From CBDCTM01 sp965222005 (lineage in GTDB: Bacteria; Bacteroidota; Bacteroidia; Chitinophagales; Saprospiraceae), in NCBI GenBank assembly GCA_965222005.1, contig OZ244935.1:186001-250000 (forward strand): a stretch of 64,000 bases of DNA, in the 5' to 3' direction. Shown here in pieces: positions 1 to 7,979 of the stretch (position 1 is the first letter of the stretch; each line of letters starts with the position of its first letter). Position numbers and translations under genes: made by a program. A model generated the notes under the pieces. That model worked only from the letters and a program-made list of their open reading frames with translations, did no database searches and was not told where the DNA came from.

Positions 1-1098
1 GTGAAGAGCCGCTTATTTCCTCAGCAAACTTCTCTCCTTGGCTTGCTGCGCTTTCAATTGTTGCGGGCAAGCGGCATTCTGACAGACCCCTTTTCCGGCC
101 ATGCTGTTGATCCTGAAAGAGCAACTGATGCTGCCGAATTGATTGGCGAAAAAAGCTTTGAAATAAATAACGAGACTGGGTTCGACGAAAAAAAATTTGG
201 TGTTATAGGCGGTATATCTCATCTGTTTTTGAGCAAAGGGAATAACTTTTATCACAAAAATCCAATCGATGGTAATGCCACCTTTGAAGCTATACCTGGC
301 CGTTACACACTAGTGGGAATGCAGGGAGGGTTTGAAAAATCAGAAAACGCCCTCCCTTATTTGCATGGATATGATCCAAAACAAAAAAATGAAATGAGCT
401 TCATTTCCAATAACGGAGCTACAGTGAAAATCAGTGACATTTTCCAAAAAACCATTCAAACGGGCATCACCAAACACAAAAACCATTTCCCATTGCAAAC
501 TTTTGGAACGAGTAGCAACGCCTTGGATGAGGAGGAGGATGGTTTTTTCAAACAGCTGTACTGGAAAATGCAGCCGGGCTTCGCTTTTTCTTTTTTGGCG
601 TGGCTAAAACCCAAAGCAGCTGAGATGTTGCAAACATTCATCGCCAACTATCCACTTACGTGGATGGGAGGAGAGAAATCAGTATTCAAAATGGATATGC
701 ACCTTTGGTCTCAGCCCTTGGAGAAACTTGCGCCCAATTACAAACATGCCGGTAAATCACATACCCGCGTGGTGTTGCTGTCTGATGCCTATGTCACACC
801 CGATATTTATCAAAAAGCAGTATTTGCCAAAGTAGGGACAAGAGAATTCCGCCACTTAAAAACAACCGTCAGAAAAACACAGCATTATTATAAACGAAGC
901 AGCAATACCAAGGAAGTAAAGCGCAGCGCCAGGCTTTTTTTACTCCGCAGAGGCTCTGTTTTCTATTGCCAATCTGATTCAACAGCAGCCTTGGTAGCCG
1001 CGCTGGAGGCGCCACAGTCATTCCGGCAAATCGGTTACAATGCTTTTATCGCTTTAAACACCAATTCTATTTTTAGTATTAAACCAGCAGCATTATGA
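1..1098 (+). CDS. cmr3: Type III-B CRISPR RAMP protein Cmr3, 5' end cut by window
   Basis: Cmr3 is a RAMP subunit of the Cmr effector complex and caps the 5' handle end of the crRNA next to Cas10/Cmr2. The frame is open from base 1, and the GTG there is probably not the start. The visible protein opens with RLFPQQTSLLGLLRFQLL, the conserved segment that in this family lies some 30-40 residues after the true start, so the N-terminus lies outside the window. The 365 visible residues fit the family length. The stop overlaps the start of cmr4 by 4 bases, so the two are translationally coupled. The call rests on the N-terminal motif and on the cmr4-cmr5-cmr6 order downstream. Confidence 0.85.
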   Translation: MKSRLFPQQTSLLGLLRFQLLRASGILTDPFSGHAVDPERATDAAELIGEKSFEINNETGFDEKKFGVIGGISHLFLSKGNNFYHKNPIDGNATFEAIPGRYTLVGMQGGFEKSENALPYLHGYDPKQKNEMSFISNNGATVKISDIFQKTIQTGITKHKNHFPLQTFGTSSNALDEEEDGFFKQLYWKMQPGFAFSFLAWLKPKAAEMLQTFIANYPLTWMGGEKSVFKMDMHLWSQPLEKLAPNYKHAGKSHTRVVLLSDAYVTPDIYQKAVFAKVGTREFRHLKTTVRKTQHYYKRSSNTKEVKRSARLFLLRRGSVFYCQSDSTAALVAALEAPQSFRQIGYNAFIALNTNSIFSIKPAAL

Positions 1099-1949
1099 GC
1101 AAGCAAATTACCGACTCGTATCTGATTACTACACTCACCAATCTGCATGCCGGCAGTGGAGATACCACCTATGGCATTGTAGATAATCAGATCCAACGCG
1201 ACCCGATTGATGATATCCCCGTCATTCATGCCAGCAGCCTGAAGGGGGCATTGAGGCAACGGTTTGCCGATCTGAATTGTGCTTCTTTGGACAGCCTTTT
1301 TGGGTCTGACAACTCCAGCCGCAATAAAGTAAAGAATAACTTTCGGGCAGGAAACCACCTCTTTTTCGAAGCCAAACTACTCGTATTACCGGTGCGAAGC
1401 AATGTGCGTCCTTTTTTCAGGGCCGTATCGCAGGAAGTTTTACAAAGTATTAGAGGCAACTGGGAGGTATTTGATTTCACTCCCGATTCCCACCTGCAGA
1501 GCGCCTTTGATTTCATAAAAAACCTCGACCCTCCTTCACCAGGTATGGCTACTGTATTTAATCAAAAAAGCAGTGTATTAATCGAAGACCTGGAAAAGCC
1601 TGCCCAAAATCAAAAAGCTGAAAATGGGGGTTGGCAAAACGCTACCTCAATATTTGGCGAAAACCTGACCGTACTGCACCACGATGACTTTAAAAGACTT
1701 TGCAAAAAGCTGCCGGTCATTGCCCGCAACAAACTGGAGAACGGCTTGAGCGAAAATCTGTTTTACGAAGAAGTGGTGCCTCGTCAAAGCTCCTTTTACA
1801 CTTTCCTGCTACGCCCTGAAAACGACAGCGCCTTTGAACAAACGCTGGCCAAAGGCAAACACCGTGTGCAGGTCGGCGGCAGTGCTACCCTCGGCTACGG
1901 GCAATGCAAATTTCAGCTTTTTCCCTCAACGCAAAACCATACAGCATGA
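1095..1949 (+). CDS. cmr4: Type III-B CRISPR RAMP protein Cmr4 (backbone RNase subunit)
   Basis: Cmr4 forms the repeating backbone of the Cmr complex and cuts target RNA at 6-nt steps. The 284-residue protein has the family N-terminus: LHAGSGDTTYGIVD, then IQRDP and a RAMP helix reading SSLKGALRQRF. Asp30 in the GIVD loop corresponds to the catalytic Asp of characterised Cmr4 proteins (Asp26 in Pyrococcus furiosus, from family knowledge), so slicing activity is probably retained. The C-terminal VQVGGSATLGYGQCKF is the expected glycine-rich RAMP loop. The ATG overlaps the cmr3 stop and the TGA overlaps the cmr5 start, both as ATGA. Confidence 0.95.
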   Translation: MSKQITDSYLITTLTNLHAGSGDTTYGIVDNQIQRDPIDDIPVIHASSLKGALRQRFADLNCASLDSLFGSDNSSRNKVKNNFRAGNHLFFEAKLLVLPVRSNVRPFFRAVSQEVLQSIRGNWEVFDFTPDSHLQSAFDFIKNLDPPSPGMATVFNQKSSVLIEDLEKPAQNQKAENGGWQNATSIFGENLTVLHHDDFKRLCKKLPVIARNKLENGLSENLFYEEVVPRQSSFYTFLLRPENDSAFEQTLAKGKHRVQVGGSATLGYGQCKFQLFPSTQNHTA

Positions 1950-2329
1950 CCAGAGTAGAATCCTATTTCCCCAATGCAGTCCGATTGGCGCAGAAGCCTG
2001 AATACAAACTTTTGGACAAGCAGGGTGCCATCTCATCCCAATACAAGGGGTATATCTCTTCTTTCGGCACCACCATTTTGCAGTGTGGCCTGCTGCCGGC
2101 TGTGGCTTTGTTTTCCAAAACCGATGGCCGGTCGGAAAAAGACAAGCTGCCGCTCCTCGAAATAATTTGGGAATTGGTAAAACCTGAAGCAAAGCAAGGA
2201 AAAATGTTGGATTACCTCATTGAGCTTCAGGAAAGCAACCGGCACACCGAACTGCAGCAAATGCAAGCCCGGGTACTGGATGCTGCCATCGCGCTGAAAT
2301 TGGCGATCAGAACCTTCAAAATCCAATAA
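1946..2329 (+). CDS. cmr5: Type III-B CRISPR protein Cmr5 (small subunit)
   Basis: Cmr5 is the small helical subunit that lines the target-RNA channel beside the Cmr4 filament. I start it at the ATG at 1946, which overlaps the cmr4 stop, giving 127 residues, the usual Cmr5 length; an earlier in-frame start at 1904 would lie inside cmr4. The pattern SSQYKGYISSFGTTILQCGLLPAVALFS matches the conserved core of the family (helix, then a G-L-P-A turn), written here in two parts: residues about 38-52 and 53-66. It is all-helical with no enzymatic motif. The gene ends 3 bases before cmr6. Confidence 0.9.
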   Translation: MTRVESYFPNAVRLAQKPEYKLLDKQGAISSQYKGYISSFGTTILQCGLLPAVALFSKTDGRSEKDKLPLLEIIWELVKPEAKQGKMLDYLIELQESNRHTELQQMQARVLDAAIALKLAIRTFKIQ

Positions 2330-2332
2330 GCC

Positions 2333-3274
2333 ATGCCTCAGAAAAAATCATTGTTTGACCAAATGAAGGATGTGAGTAAGGGCCTCAACCTCCGCCAGCC
2401 TGAAAAAAAGCAAACTCCCGCTAAGAGGGAGCGTTCAAAAAATCCAGGCAGCCCCAACCTCGGCTGGGTATTTTACCGCCAATATTTTAAAAAGATCAAT
2501 TGGCGTAATTATAAAACTCAAAGCAATAAAGACTGGATTGAAGAGCAAAACAGCATTCTCACACAACAGCCCTTGAAAAACTACAGCAACGAAATAAGCA
2601 AATACCTCCGCCTCGATTTTCTTGATCACCAATCCGATACCTTTGCACTTACCACCACCTACCCCGGCCTGCTCATCGGCAGTGGCTATGCCCACGAAAC
2701 AGGCGAACTGGATGGCGAATTCAAGCTCGGCTTCTTTTTCGATCACACCACCGGCCTGCCTGTGCTGCCTGGTTCTACTGTCAAAGGTATATTGCGCTCG
2801 GCTTTCGAAAAAGAAGGCTTTCTGCAATGGATATGGCAAGCCCTGGAGGCAGATAACAAGCCTACTGTACAATCCGATGATTGGGAAAAGTTGAAAAGTG
2901 AAATCTTCGAAAACACTTCGGGCGACAAAAAAAATGCATGCAAAAACTGGGATGTTTTTTACCACGCTTATCCCGAAAAGAGCATCCATCCGGCTATACA
3001 AAACAAAATGGCCGGCATTTTCCTTGCCAATGACTTTATCACACCCCACAAAAACAGAGCAGGTAAAAACCAACTCGACCCCTTTGCCAATCCCGTGCCC
3101 TTACAGTTCCTTAAAGTACTGCCGGCCGTAACCTTCCGGTTTCAGTTTGATGTAAAAGACAGCCTGGCTATTCCCGGGTTTTTAAAAAAACACAAAATGG
3201 CCTTGTTCCAGTCCATCCTCCAAACTATAGGTGCCGGAGCCAAAACAAACGTAGGATATGGCCAATTTTCTTAA
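2333..3274 (+). CDS. cmr6: Type III-B CRISPR RAMP protein Cmr6
   Basis: Cmr6 is the RAMP subunit at the 3' end of the crRNA-Cmr4 filament, next to Cmr1. The first 50 residues are basic and low in complexity. The core begins near residue 100 with LTTTYPGLLIGSGYAHE, then GLPVLPGSTVKGILRSAF, the typical Cmr6 helix with the GS-x-KG-x-LR motif. The C-terminus GAGAKTNVGYGQF is the RAMP glycine-rich loop. The length of 313 residues is normal for Bacteroidota Cmr6. It lies 3 bases after cmr5 and 11 before cas6, all in one direction, consistent with a single transcript. Confidence 0.93.
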   Translation: MPQKKSLFDQMKDVSKGLNLRQPEKKQTPAKRERSKNPGSPNLGWVFYRQYFKKINWRNYKTQSNKDWIEEQNSILTQQPLKNYSNEISKYLRLDFLDHQSDTFALTTTYPGLLIGSGYAHETGELDGEFKLGFFFDHTTGLPVLPGSTVKGILRSAFEKEGFLQWIWQALEADNKPTVQSDDWEKLKSEIFENTSGDKKNACKNWDVFYHAYPEKSIHPAIQNKMAGIFLANDFITPHKNRAGKNQLDPFANPVPLQFLKVLPAVTFRFQFDVKDSLAIPGFLKKHKMALFQSILQTIGAGAKTNVGYGQFS

Positions 3275-3285
3275 AAATAACAGTT

Positions 3286-3999
3286 ATGCAACAACCCAAC
3301 ATCCAATTGAGTAAGCCAGGCAGTAAAGAGGCATATACCTCCACGCTATTTGTACAATTCGACTTGCCACTTTACCCTCGCCAAATTGCTCAATGGCGCG
3401 GCATGGTTTCCGAATCGGCCGGATGGAGCAACGACCTTTTTCACAATCACCAAAACAGCGATGCCCACCAATACATTTTCCGCTATCCGCTCATCCAATA
3501 CCGCTCCGTCAGGGGCAAAGCAGCGCTTTGGGCCATAGGCCCAGGGGTAGAGGCCGTCCGGCAATGGGTTGGCCACAATGGAAAAATCAAAACCCGCAAT
3601 GAATCAGTGATTTCCTTGCGCATCATCGATCTGCTCGAACAGCAGCACAGGCTCCAAATGACCGACAGCCTCCAAACTTACCGGCTAATGGACTGGATTG
3701 CGCTCAACGAAGCTAATTACCAACGGTGGAAAAATACGGATACCCTCGTTGGGCGGGTCCGTTTGCTTGACGAAATACTTGCTGGCCAGTTGCTCGGATT
3801 TGCTACCGCTCTCCACTGGCAGCTTCCCCAAAGACTGGAAGCCCGCTTACTCAATCTCAAAAAAATGCGCACCGTTAAATTACACGATTTCCAGGCTATA
3901 GCCTTCAATGTGCTCTACCGCACCAATCTGATGCTTCCCACTGCCATTGCTTTGGGCCGTGGAAAAGCCTTTGGTTTTGGCGTACAAGCCCCTGTGTAA
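3286..3999 (+). CDS. cas6: CRISPR pre-crRNA endoribonuclease, Cas6 family (Bacteroidota type)
   Basis: Cas6 cuts the repeat part of pre-crRNA to give crRNAs with an 8-nt 5' handle. The 237-residue protein has the Bacteroidota Cas6 pattern: an N-terminal beta strand TLFVQFDLPLYP, RG (residue about 40), LFHNH near residue 53 (candidate catalytic His), YPLIQYRSVRGKAAL, and the C-terminal glycine-rich loop ALGRGKAFGFGV (about residues 224-235) that contacts RNA. Lack of similarity to the longer Cas6e/f types fits a type III system. It follows cmr6 by 11 bases and is the last gene before the reverse transcriptase, so it links interference and adaptation parts of the operon. Confidence 0.85.
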   Translation: MQQPNIQLSKPGSKEAYTSTLFVQFDLPLYPRQIAQWRGMVSESAGWSNDLFHNHQNSDAHQYIFRYPLIQYRSVRGKAALWAIGPGVEAVRQWVGHNGKIKTRNESVISLRIIDLLEQQHRLQMTDSLQTYRLMDWIALNEANYQRWKNTDTLVGRVRLLDEILAGQLLGFATALHWQLPQRLEARLLNLKKMRTVKLHDFQAIAFNVLYRTNLMLPTAIALGRGKAFGFGVQAPV

Positions 4000-4052
4000 A
4001 TGGGCGCCTGAAAAGTTCTTTGACATATTGATTTTTCTGTTTCAACCTCTAA

Positions 4053-5102
4053 ATGATGGCTAATCAATCTATCTCTATTGCCGCACTCACCGCCCTGCGC
4101 AAGGCATTTTGTTCCATCCGAACGGTTACAGACCTGGCCGAATTGCTTGCTATATCACCACAAAAGTTGGTCGCTATCGCTGCCCGGCCTCGTTATTTTA
4201 CTTTCAAAGTGCCTAAAAAAACCGGCAAATTTCGGCTTATCGAAGATCCCGATGACCGCCTGCAAAATGTTCAGGACGCACTGAACGATTACCTGCAGGC
4301 GGTCTGTTGGCATCTGCGTACAGATGCAGCCTATGGGTTCTTGCCCGTACCCGCAGCCGATCCTTCTCCGCGCCACATCGAAACAAATGCCGAGCAACAT
4401 CTTGGCAAAAAATGGCTGCTCAATGCTGATCTCAAAGATTTTTTTCACAAAGTCACCAAAAAGATGATTACCCAGGTTTTTTGCAACCCTCCTTTTGGCT
4501 TTCAATCAGAGCTCACCAAACTGCTTACCAGACTGACTACCTACCGGGGCAGACTGCCGATGGGTGCACCTACCTCCCCCGCCTTGAGCAACCTCGCTTT
4601 CATTCCGGTCGATGAAGCCTTGCTAAACATGGCCATCAAACGGGGCTGGACCTATACCCGATATGCCGATGATATGAGCTTTAGCAGCAATCAGCCCATC
4701 ACCTGGAAGGATTACAAACCTGTTCGGAAGATCACCGAAAAACATGGCTTTCCCTTTAACCCTGAAAAAGTGAAACTCTTTGGGCCGGAAGATGCCAAAA
4801 TTGTTACCGGCTTATTGCTTGGTATCAATAAGATAGAATTGCCCGTAACGTTTATCCCGCAATTGGCTAAAGATATCCGCCATTTGAAAGGTGCTCTGGC
4901 TGTACAGGCAAGAATCTCTTTTCGTCAAAATCGGAACAACCAGCGCTTTCAGCGGTCTATAGAAGGCAAGCTCCGCTTTGCCGGGCGCATTATGGGCGAG
5001 CACCATCCCGCAGTGGAAAAGTTGCGCCGCGAGTATTTAAAAGCTATTGAGCCTCCCTCAGAATATGAAGTACGTAGCTGGCTGGATTTTCCTTACTTTT
5101 AA
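4053..5102 (+). CDS. Retron-type reverse transcriptase in the CRISPR adaptation module
   Basis: This 349-residue protein is a free-standing RNA-dependent DNA polymerase. RT blocks in order: KVPKKTGKFRLIEDP (residues 53-67), LNADLKDFF with catalytic Asp126, LPMGAPTSPALSN (168-180), YTRYADDMSFSS with Asp206 and Asp207, and the thumb. It also has the two retron marks: NAEQH (112-116, the NAxxH motif just before block 3) and VTGL (251-254). I see no maturase thumb or endonuclease typical of group II introns. The gene lies 53 bases after cas6 and 11 before cas1, so a role in copying RNA fragments into DNA for Cas1-Cas2 spacer insertion is likely by analogy with RT-Cas1 systems. The start could also be ATG 4056. 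Confidence 0.93.
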   Translation: MMANQSISIAALTALRKAFCSIRTVTDLAELLAISPQKLVAIAARPRYFTFKVPKKTGKFRLIEDPDDRLQNVQDALNDYLQAVCWHLRTDAAYGFLPVPAADPSPRHIETNAEQHLGKKWLLNADLKDFFHKVTKKMITQVFCNPPFGFQSELTKLLTRLTTYRGRLPMGAPTSPALSNLAFIPVDEALLNMAIKRGWTYTRYADDMSFSSNQPITWKDYKPVRKITEKHGFPFNPEKVKLFGPEDAKIVTGLLLGINKIELPVTFIPQLAKDIRHLKGALAVQARISFRQNRNNQRFQRSIEGKLRFAGRIMGEHHPAVEKLRREYLKAIEPPSEYEVRSWLDFPYF

Positions 5103-5113
5103 ATCAGTTCATC

Positions 5114-6097
5114 ATGCAACTCGTTCTCGACACTACCGGCCTTATCGTCAAACAAAAAAATCGCAGTTTTTCTGTGGCTACTAAAACAAACCGAAGGCTT
5201 ATCAGCCCCAGCAGAATAGACAGCATCGCTGTTACCGCCTCCTGCTTGCTCAGCTCCCCGGCTATCCGCTTGGCGGTGAAAAACAACATCCCCATCTATT
5301 TCATCAATGCTGCCGGAGAGGTGGAAGCCACTGTCTGGAGCCCTTACTTCACAGGGCTGGCCAGCCTGCGCCAGGCGCAGGGACATTGGATCAACACTCC
5401 AGATGCCATTGACTGGATGGTCGGTCTGGCACTGCTCAAAACACAACGCCAAAAGCAGTTGCTACGATCCCTGAAAATATTGGAGCCAATTGAAAAACTC
5501 GATGCCACTATGGGCCGGCTAAGCCTACTTCGCGAGAAAAAACCTGGAGATAGTTCAAACCAGTTTGACGAAATACGCCAAACTTTGTTTGGGCTGGAAG
5601 GCACGGCTGCCCGATTTTACTGGACAGCGCTTTCAAACGCATTGCCTGAAGGCTGGCAGTTTGACGGCCGAAGCCGACAGCCAGCCCAGGATCCTTTCAA
5701 TGCAGCGCTCAATTATATGTATGGTATGATGTACGGCACGGTAGAAGCAGCCGTATTTGCAGCAGGCCTCGACCCCTTCATGGGAGTACTTCATGCCGAA
5801 GAATACAACCGGCCCTCGCTTACTTTTGATTGCATTGAACCTTTTAGGCCCTGGATAGATGCCCTGCTGGTAAAAGCCTTTCAAGCCAGCCAGCTAAAAT
5901 CCAACTGGTTTGTACCCAAAGGCAAAGGGTGGTGGCTGGGCAAAAAAGGGAAAGCATTCATTATACCCCTCTTCAATGATTTTCTGACACATGCCAAAAC
6001 AGTAAAAAGAAAGAAAACCAGCGTTAAAAACCACATTCATCATTTCACCGGCACATTGGCCAGCCGTATTAAGGCCACTCAATCAACAAGCCTGTAA
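5114..6097 (+). CDS. cas1: CRISPR adaptation integrase Cas1
   Basis: Cas1 is the metal-dependent integrase that inserts new spacers at the leader end of the array, as a complex with Cas2. The 327-residue protein has the N-terminal beta domain (LVLDTTGLIVKQKNRSF) and the helical catalytic domain with Glu162 (GLEGTAARFYW), His227 (GVLHAEEYNRPSL) and Asp239/Glu242 (FDCIEPFRP). All three metal ligands are present, so it should be active. It is not fused to the reverse transcriptase, which is a separate gene ending 11 bases upstream. cas2 begins 4 bases after its stop. Confidence 0.97.
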   Translation: MQLVLDTTGLIVKQKNRSFSVATKTNRRLISPSRIDSIAVTASCLLSSPAIRLAVKNNIPIYFINAAGEVEATVWSPYFTGLASLRQAQGHWINTPDAIDWMVGLALLKTQRQKQLLRSLKILEPIEKLDATMGRLSLLREKKPGDSSNQFDEIRQTLFGLEGTAARFYWTALSNALPEGWQFDGRSRQPAQDPFNAALNYMYGMMYGTVEAAVFAAGLDPFMGVLHAEEYNRPSLTFDCIEPFRPWIDALLVKAFQASQLKSNWFVPKGKGWWLGKKGKAFIIPLFNDFLTHAKTVKRKKTSVKNHIHHFTGTLASRIKATQSTSL

Positions 6098-6101
6098 CGC
6101 C

Positions 6102-6404
6102 ATGCCTTATTTAGTCACTTACGATATTGAAGCAGATAAACTTCGGAATAAAACCGCCAACAAATTGCTCGAGCTGGGCCTGTTGCGGATGCAAAAATCT
6201 GTATTCATTGGCAACCCTGATGAGCGTATATTAAAACTGCTTAACCAATGGCTGATAAAAAACATACCCGATCCTGCGGACAGTTCCGATTTTGTATTAA
6301 TTTTATCCTGCACAAAACGCCAACTCAGGCAAGCCAAACGCTATGGCAAAGCGCCATCCGAGTGGGAAGAAATAGTTGATCCGCCCAATACGCTAATCAT
6401 ATAA
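6102..6404 (+). CDS. cas2: CRISPR adaptation protein Cas2
   Basis: Cas2 is the ferredoxin-fold dimer that bridges two Cas1 dimers in the spacer integration complex. The 100-residue protein begins PYLVTYDIEADKLRNK, with the conserved Asp8 of the family, followed by the second strand LRMQKSVFIG and the C-terminal strand DFVLILSC. Length is typical. It is the last protein gene of the operon; the leader and repeat array follow at once, the arrangement expected when new spacers enter next to cas2. Confidence 0.96.
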   Translation: MPYLVTYDIEADKLRNKTANKLLELGLLRMQKSVFIGNPDERILKLLNQWLIKNIPDPADSSDFVLILSCTKRQLRQAKRYGKAPSEWEEIVDPPNTLII

Positions 6405-6493
6405 GTTAAATGTATAATAAGAATAATTTACTGTATTTCAGCCTCTTTTCAAACGCACAACACATTGATTGTCAGCAACTTATGTAAGTTACT
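6405..6493 (+). promoter_or_regulatory. CRISPR leader region
   Basis: The 89 bases between the cas2 stop and the first repeat are AT-rich and non-coding, as expected of a leader that drives array transcription and marks the integration point. I could not find a clear TAnnTTTG promoter box. The orientation is supported by perfect repeats at this end and decayed ones at the far end. Confidence 0.6.
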
Positions 6494-7650
6494 GTCGGAG
6501 AGCCATTCTAAATTAGGTTGAACTGCGACTTTCGCATTCTGTCCATCCTTCAAATCTCCCTTTTGTCGGAGAGCCATTCTAAATTAGGTTGAACTGCGAC
6601 TCCAGGTAACAAGTTGAGATCCACCACAAAGAAGTCGGAGAGCCATTCTAAATTAGGTTGAACTGCGACCTTTGCGAAAGCGTATGGTTTTCCATCTCGA
6701 AACAGTCGGAGAGCCATTCTAAATTAGGTTGAACTGCGACTACCTTCAATTTCAATGAGGCAATCATATCTGTAGTCGGAGAGCCATTCTAAATTAGGTT
6801 GAACTGCGACCTCCATGCGTCAATGGTAAGCCAGGTATCCGTGTGTCGGAGAGCCATTCTAAATTAGGTTGAACTGCGACGAATTACCTACCGTCAATTG
6901 GTTCCGCTGGTGATGTGTCGGAGAGCCATTCTAAATTAGGTTGAACTGCGACTCTGTGTCCCTGTATGGACATCTTGTGCGCTAGAGTCGGAGAGCCATT
7001 CTAAATTAGGTTGAACTGCGACTGATGTTATGTCATGGACTCCTTCATCACACCCCAGTCGGAGAGCCATTCTAAATTAGGTTGAACTGCGACATTCTCC
7101 AACAAGCCTGGATATTCCAATAGGAAGTCGGAGAGCCATTCTAAATTAGGTTGAACTGCGACTCATCCAGGTATCGGCTCCAGGAGTTTGAACTAGTCGG
7201 AGAGCCATTCTAAATTAGGTTGAACTGCGACATATTACTAAGGGTTGGCAATACGTTTTCTTTTGTCGGAGAGCCATTCTAAATTAGGTTGAACTGCGAC
7301 TTGGTAAGAGTGATTAAACTGTTTCTACTGTGTTGTCGGAGAGCCATTCTGATTTAGGTTGAACTGCGACAACTCACCGGGTCCACCCAAGTTTGGTCCA
7401 TGATGGTCGGAGAGCCATTCTGATTTAGGTTGAACTGCGACCCTCAGAAGTGCCGGTGCCCAGCATGAAAGCCGGTCGGAGAGCCATTCTGATTTAGGTT
7501 GAACTGCGACATTTCATTTAACTGACATAGCCAATCAATAAAGGCAGTCGGAGAGCTATTCAGAATTAGAGGTTGAACTGCGACGATAGTCCCTTCTGCC
7601 ATAATCGTTGGCCTAAAGGTCGGAGAGCTATTCAGAATTAGATTGAACTC
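6494..7650 (+). CRISPR. CRISPR array, 17 repeats (36 bp) and 16 spacers
   Basis: The repeat is 36 bp, begins GTCGGAGAGCC and ends GAACTGCGAC, with GTCG/CGAC at the two ends as a short inverted match. Twelve identical repeats start at 6494, 6565, 6634, 6705, 6775, 6845, 6917, 6987, 7058, 7127, 7196 and 7265. Three copies at 7335, 7406 and 7475 share a change in the middle (CTGATTTA for CTAAATTA). The copy at 7547-7584 is 38 bp and altered, and the last at 7619 keeps only about its first 32 bases. Spacers are 33-36 bp and all differ. Decay increases away from cas2, so the leader end is at 6494. The repeat belongs with the Cmr/Cas6 genes upstream. Confidence 0.98.
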
Positions 7651-7979
7651 AAATTGCCGCAGTAGTTTCACAGGGTTTTTCTACCGAATGCGAAAAGTTG
7701 GAAATACACAAGGAGTAGAAAAGGTTGATTCGTACACCGGATTAACAAATGCCAAATGCAGAATTTTAGAGCGTGTTTGGAAATTGCTTTTGGAAGCAGT
7801 AGTAGTAAAATTTAATTTTGGACGAAGCCTTTTTTTGAGGCATAGCCCATGCTATGGCGATGAAAAATAATGAAGTACAGAATTAAATTTTGCACTAATG
7901 CACCGAAGGGTAAATTCCAAACACGTTCTTAAATAAAGGAAAGTCAAGTAGAATTGATTTGGAGGCTTCGCACGTAAAC
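7651..7979. other. Gene-free stretch after the CRISPR array
   Basis: No convincing gene lies between the last decayed repeat and the end of the lipoprotein gene at 7980. The short open frame at 7643-7870 starts within the last repeat and runs into an inverted-repeat element (7768-7929), so I treat it as chance. The element itself is listed separately. Confidence 0.6.
7768..7929. repeat. MITE-like inverted-repeat element
   Basis: The ends AGAGCGTGTTTGGAA (7768-7782) and TTCCAAACACGTTCT (7915-7929) are inverted copies with one mismatch, and similarity extends a few bases outward. Inside, AAAATTTAATTTTG and a reverse-complement-like GAATTAAATTTTGC form a second, imperfect pair. The ~162-bp unit encodes nothing, so it resembles a miniature transposable element that relies on a transposase elsewhere. 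No target duplication is clear. Confidence 0.55.

Noticed and set aside
4053..5102. Interpretation of the RT as a group II intron
   Set aside because: No maturase or endonuclease part, no intron RNA domains around it, and the motifs are of the retron type.
7444..7671. A 75-residue minus-strand open frame over the last CRISPR repeats
   Set aside because: Its sequence repeats LNSSPT units because it reads the repeats backwards; it is an artefact of the array.
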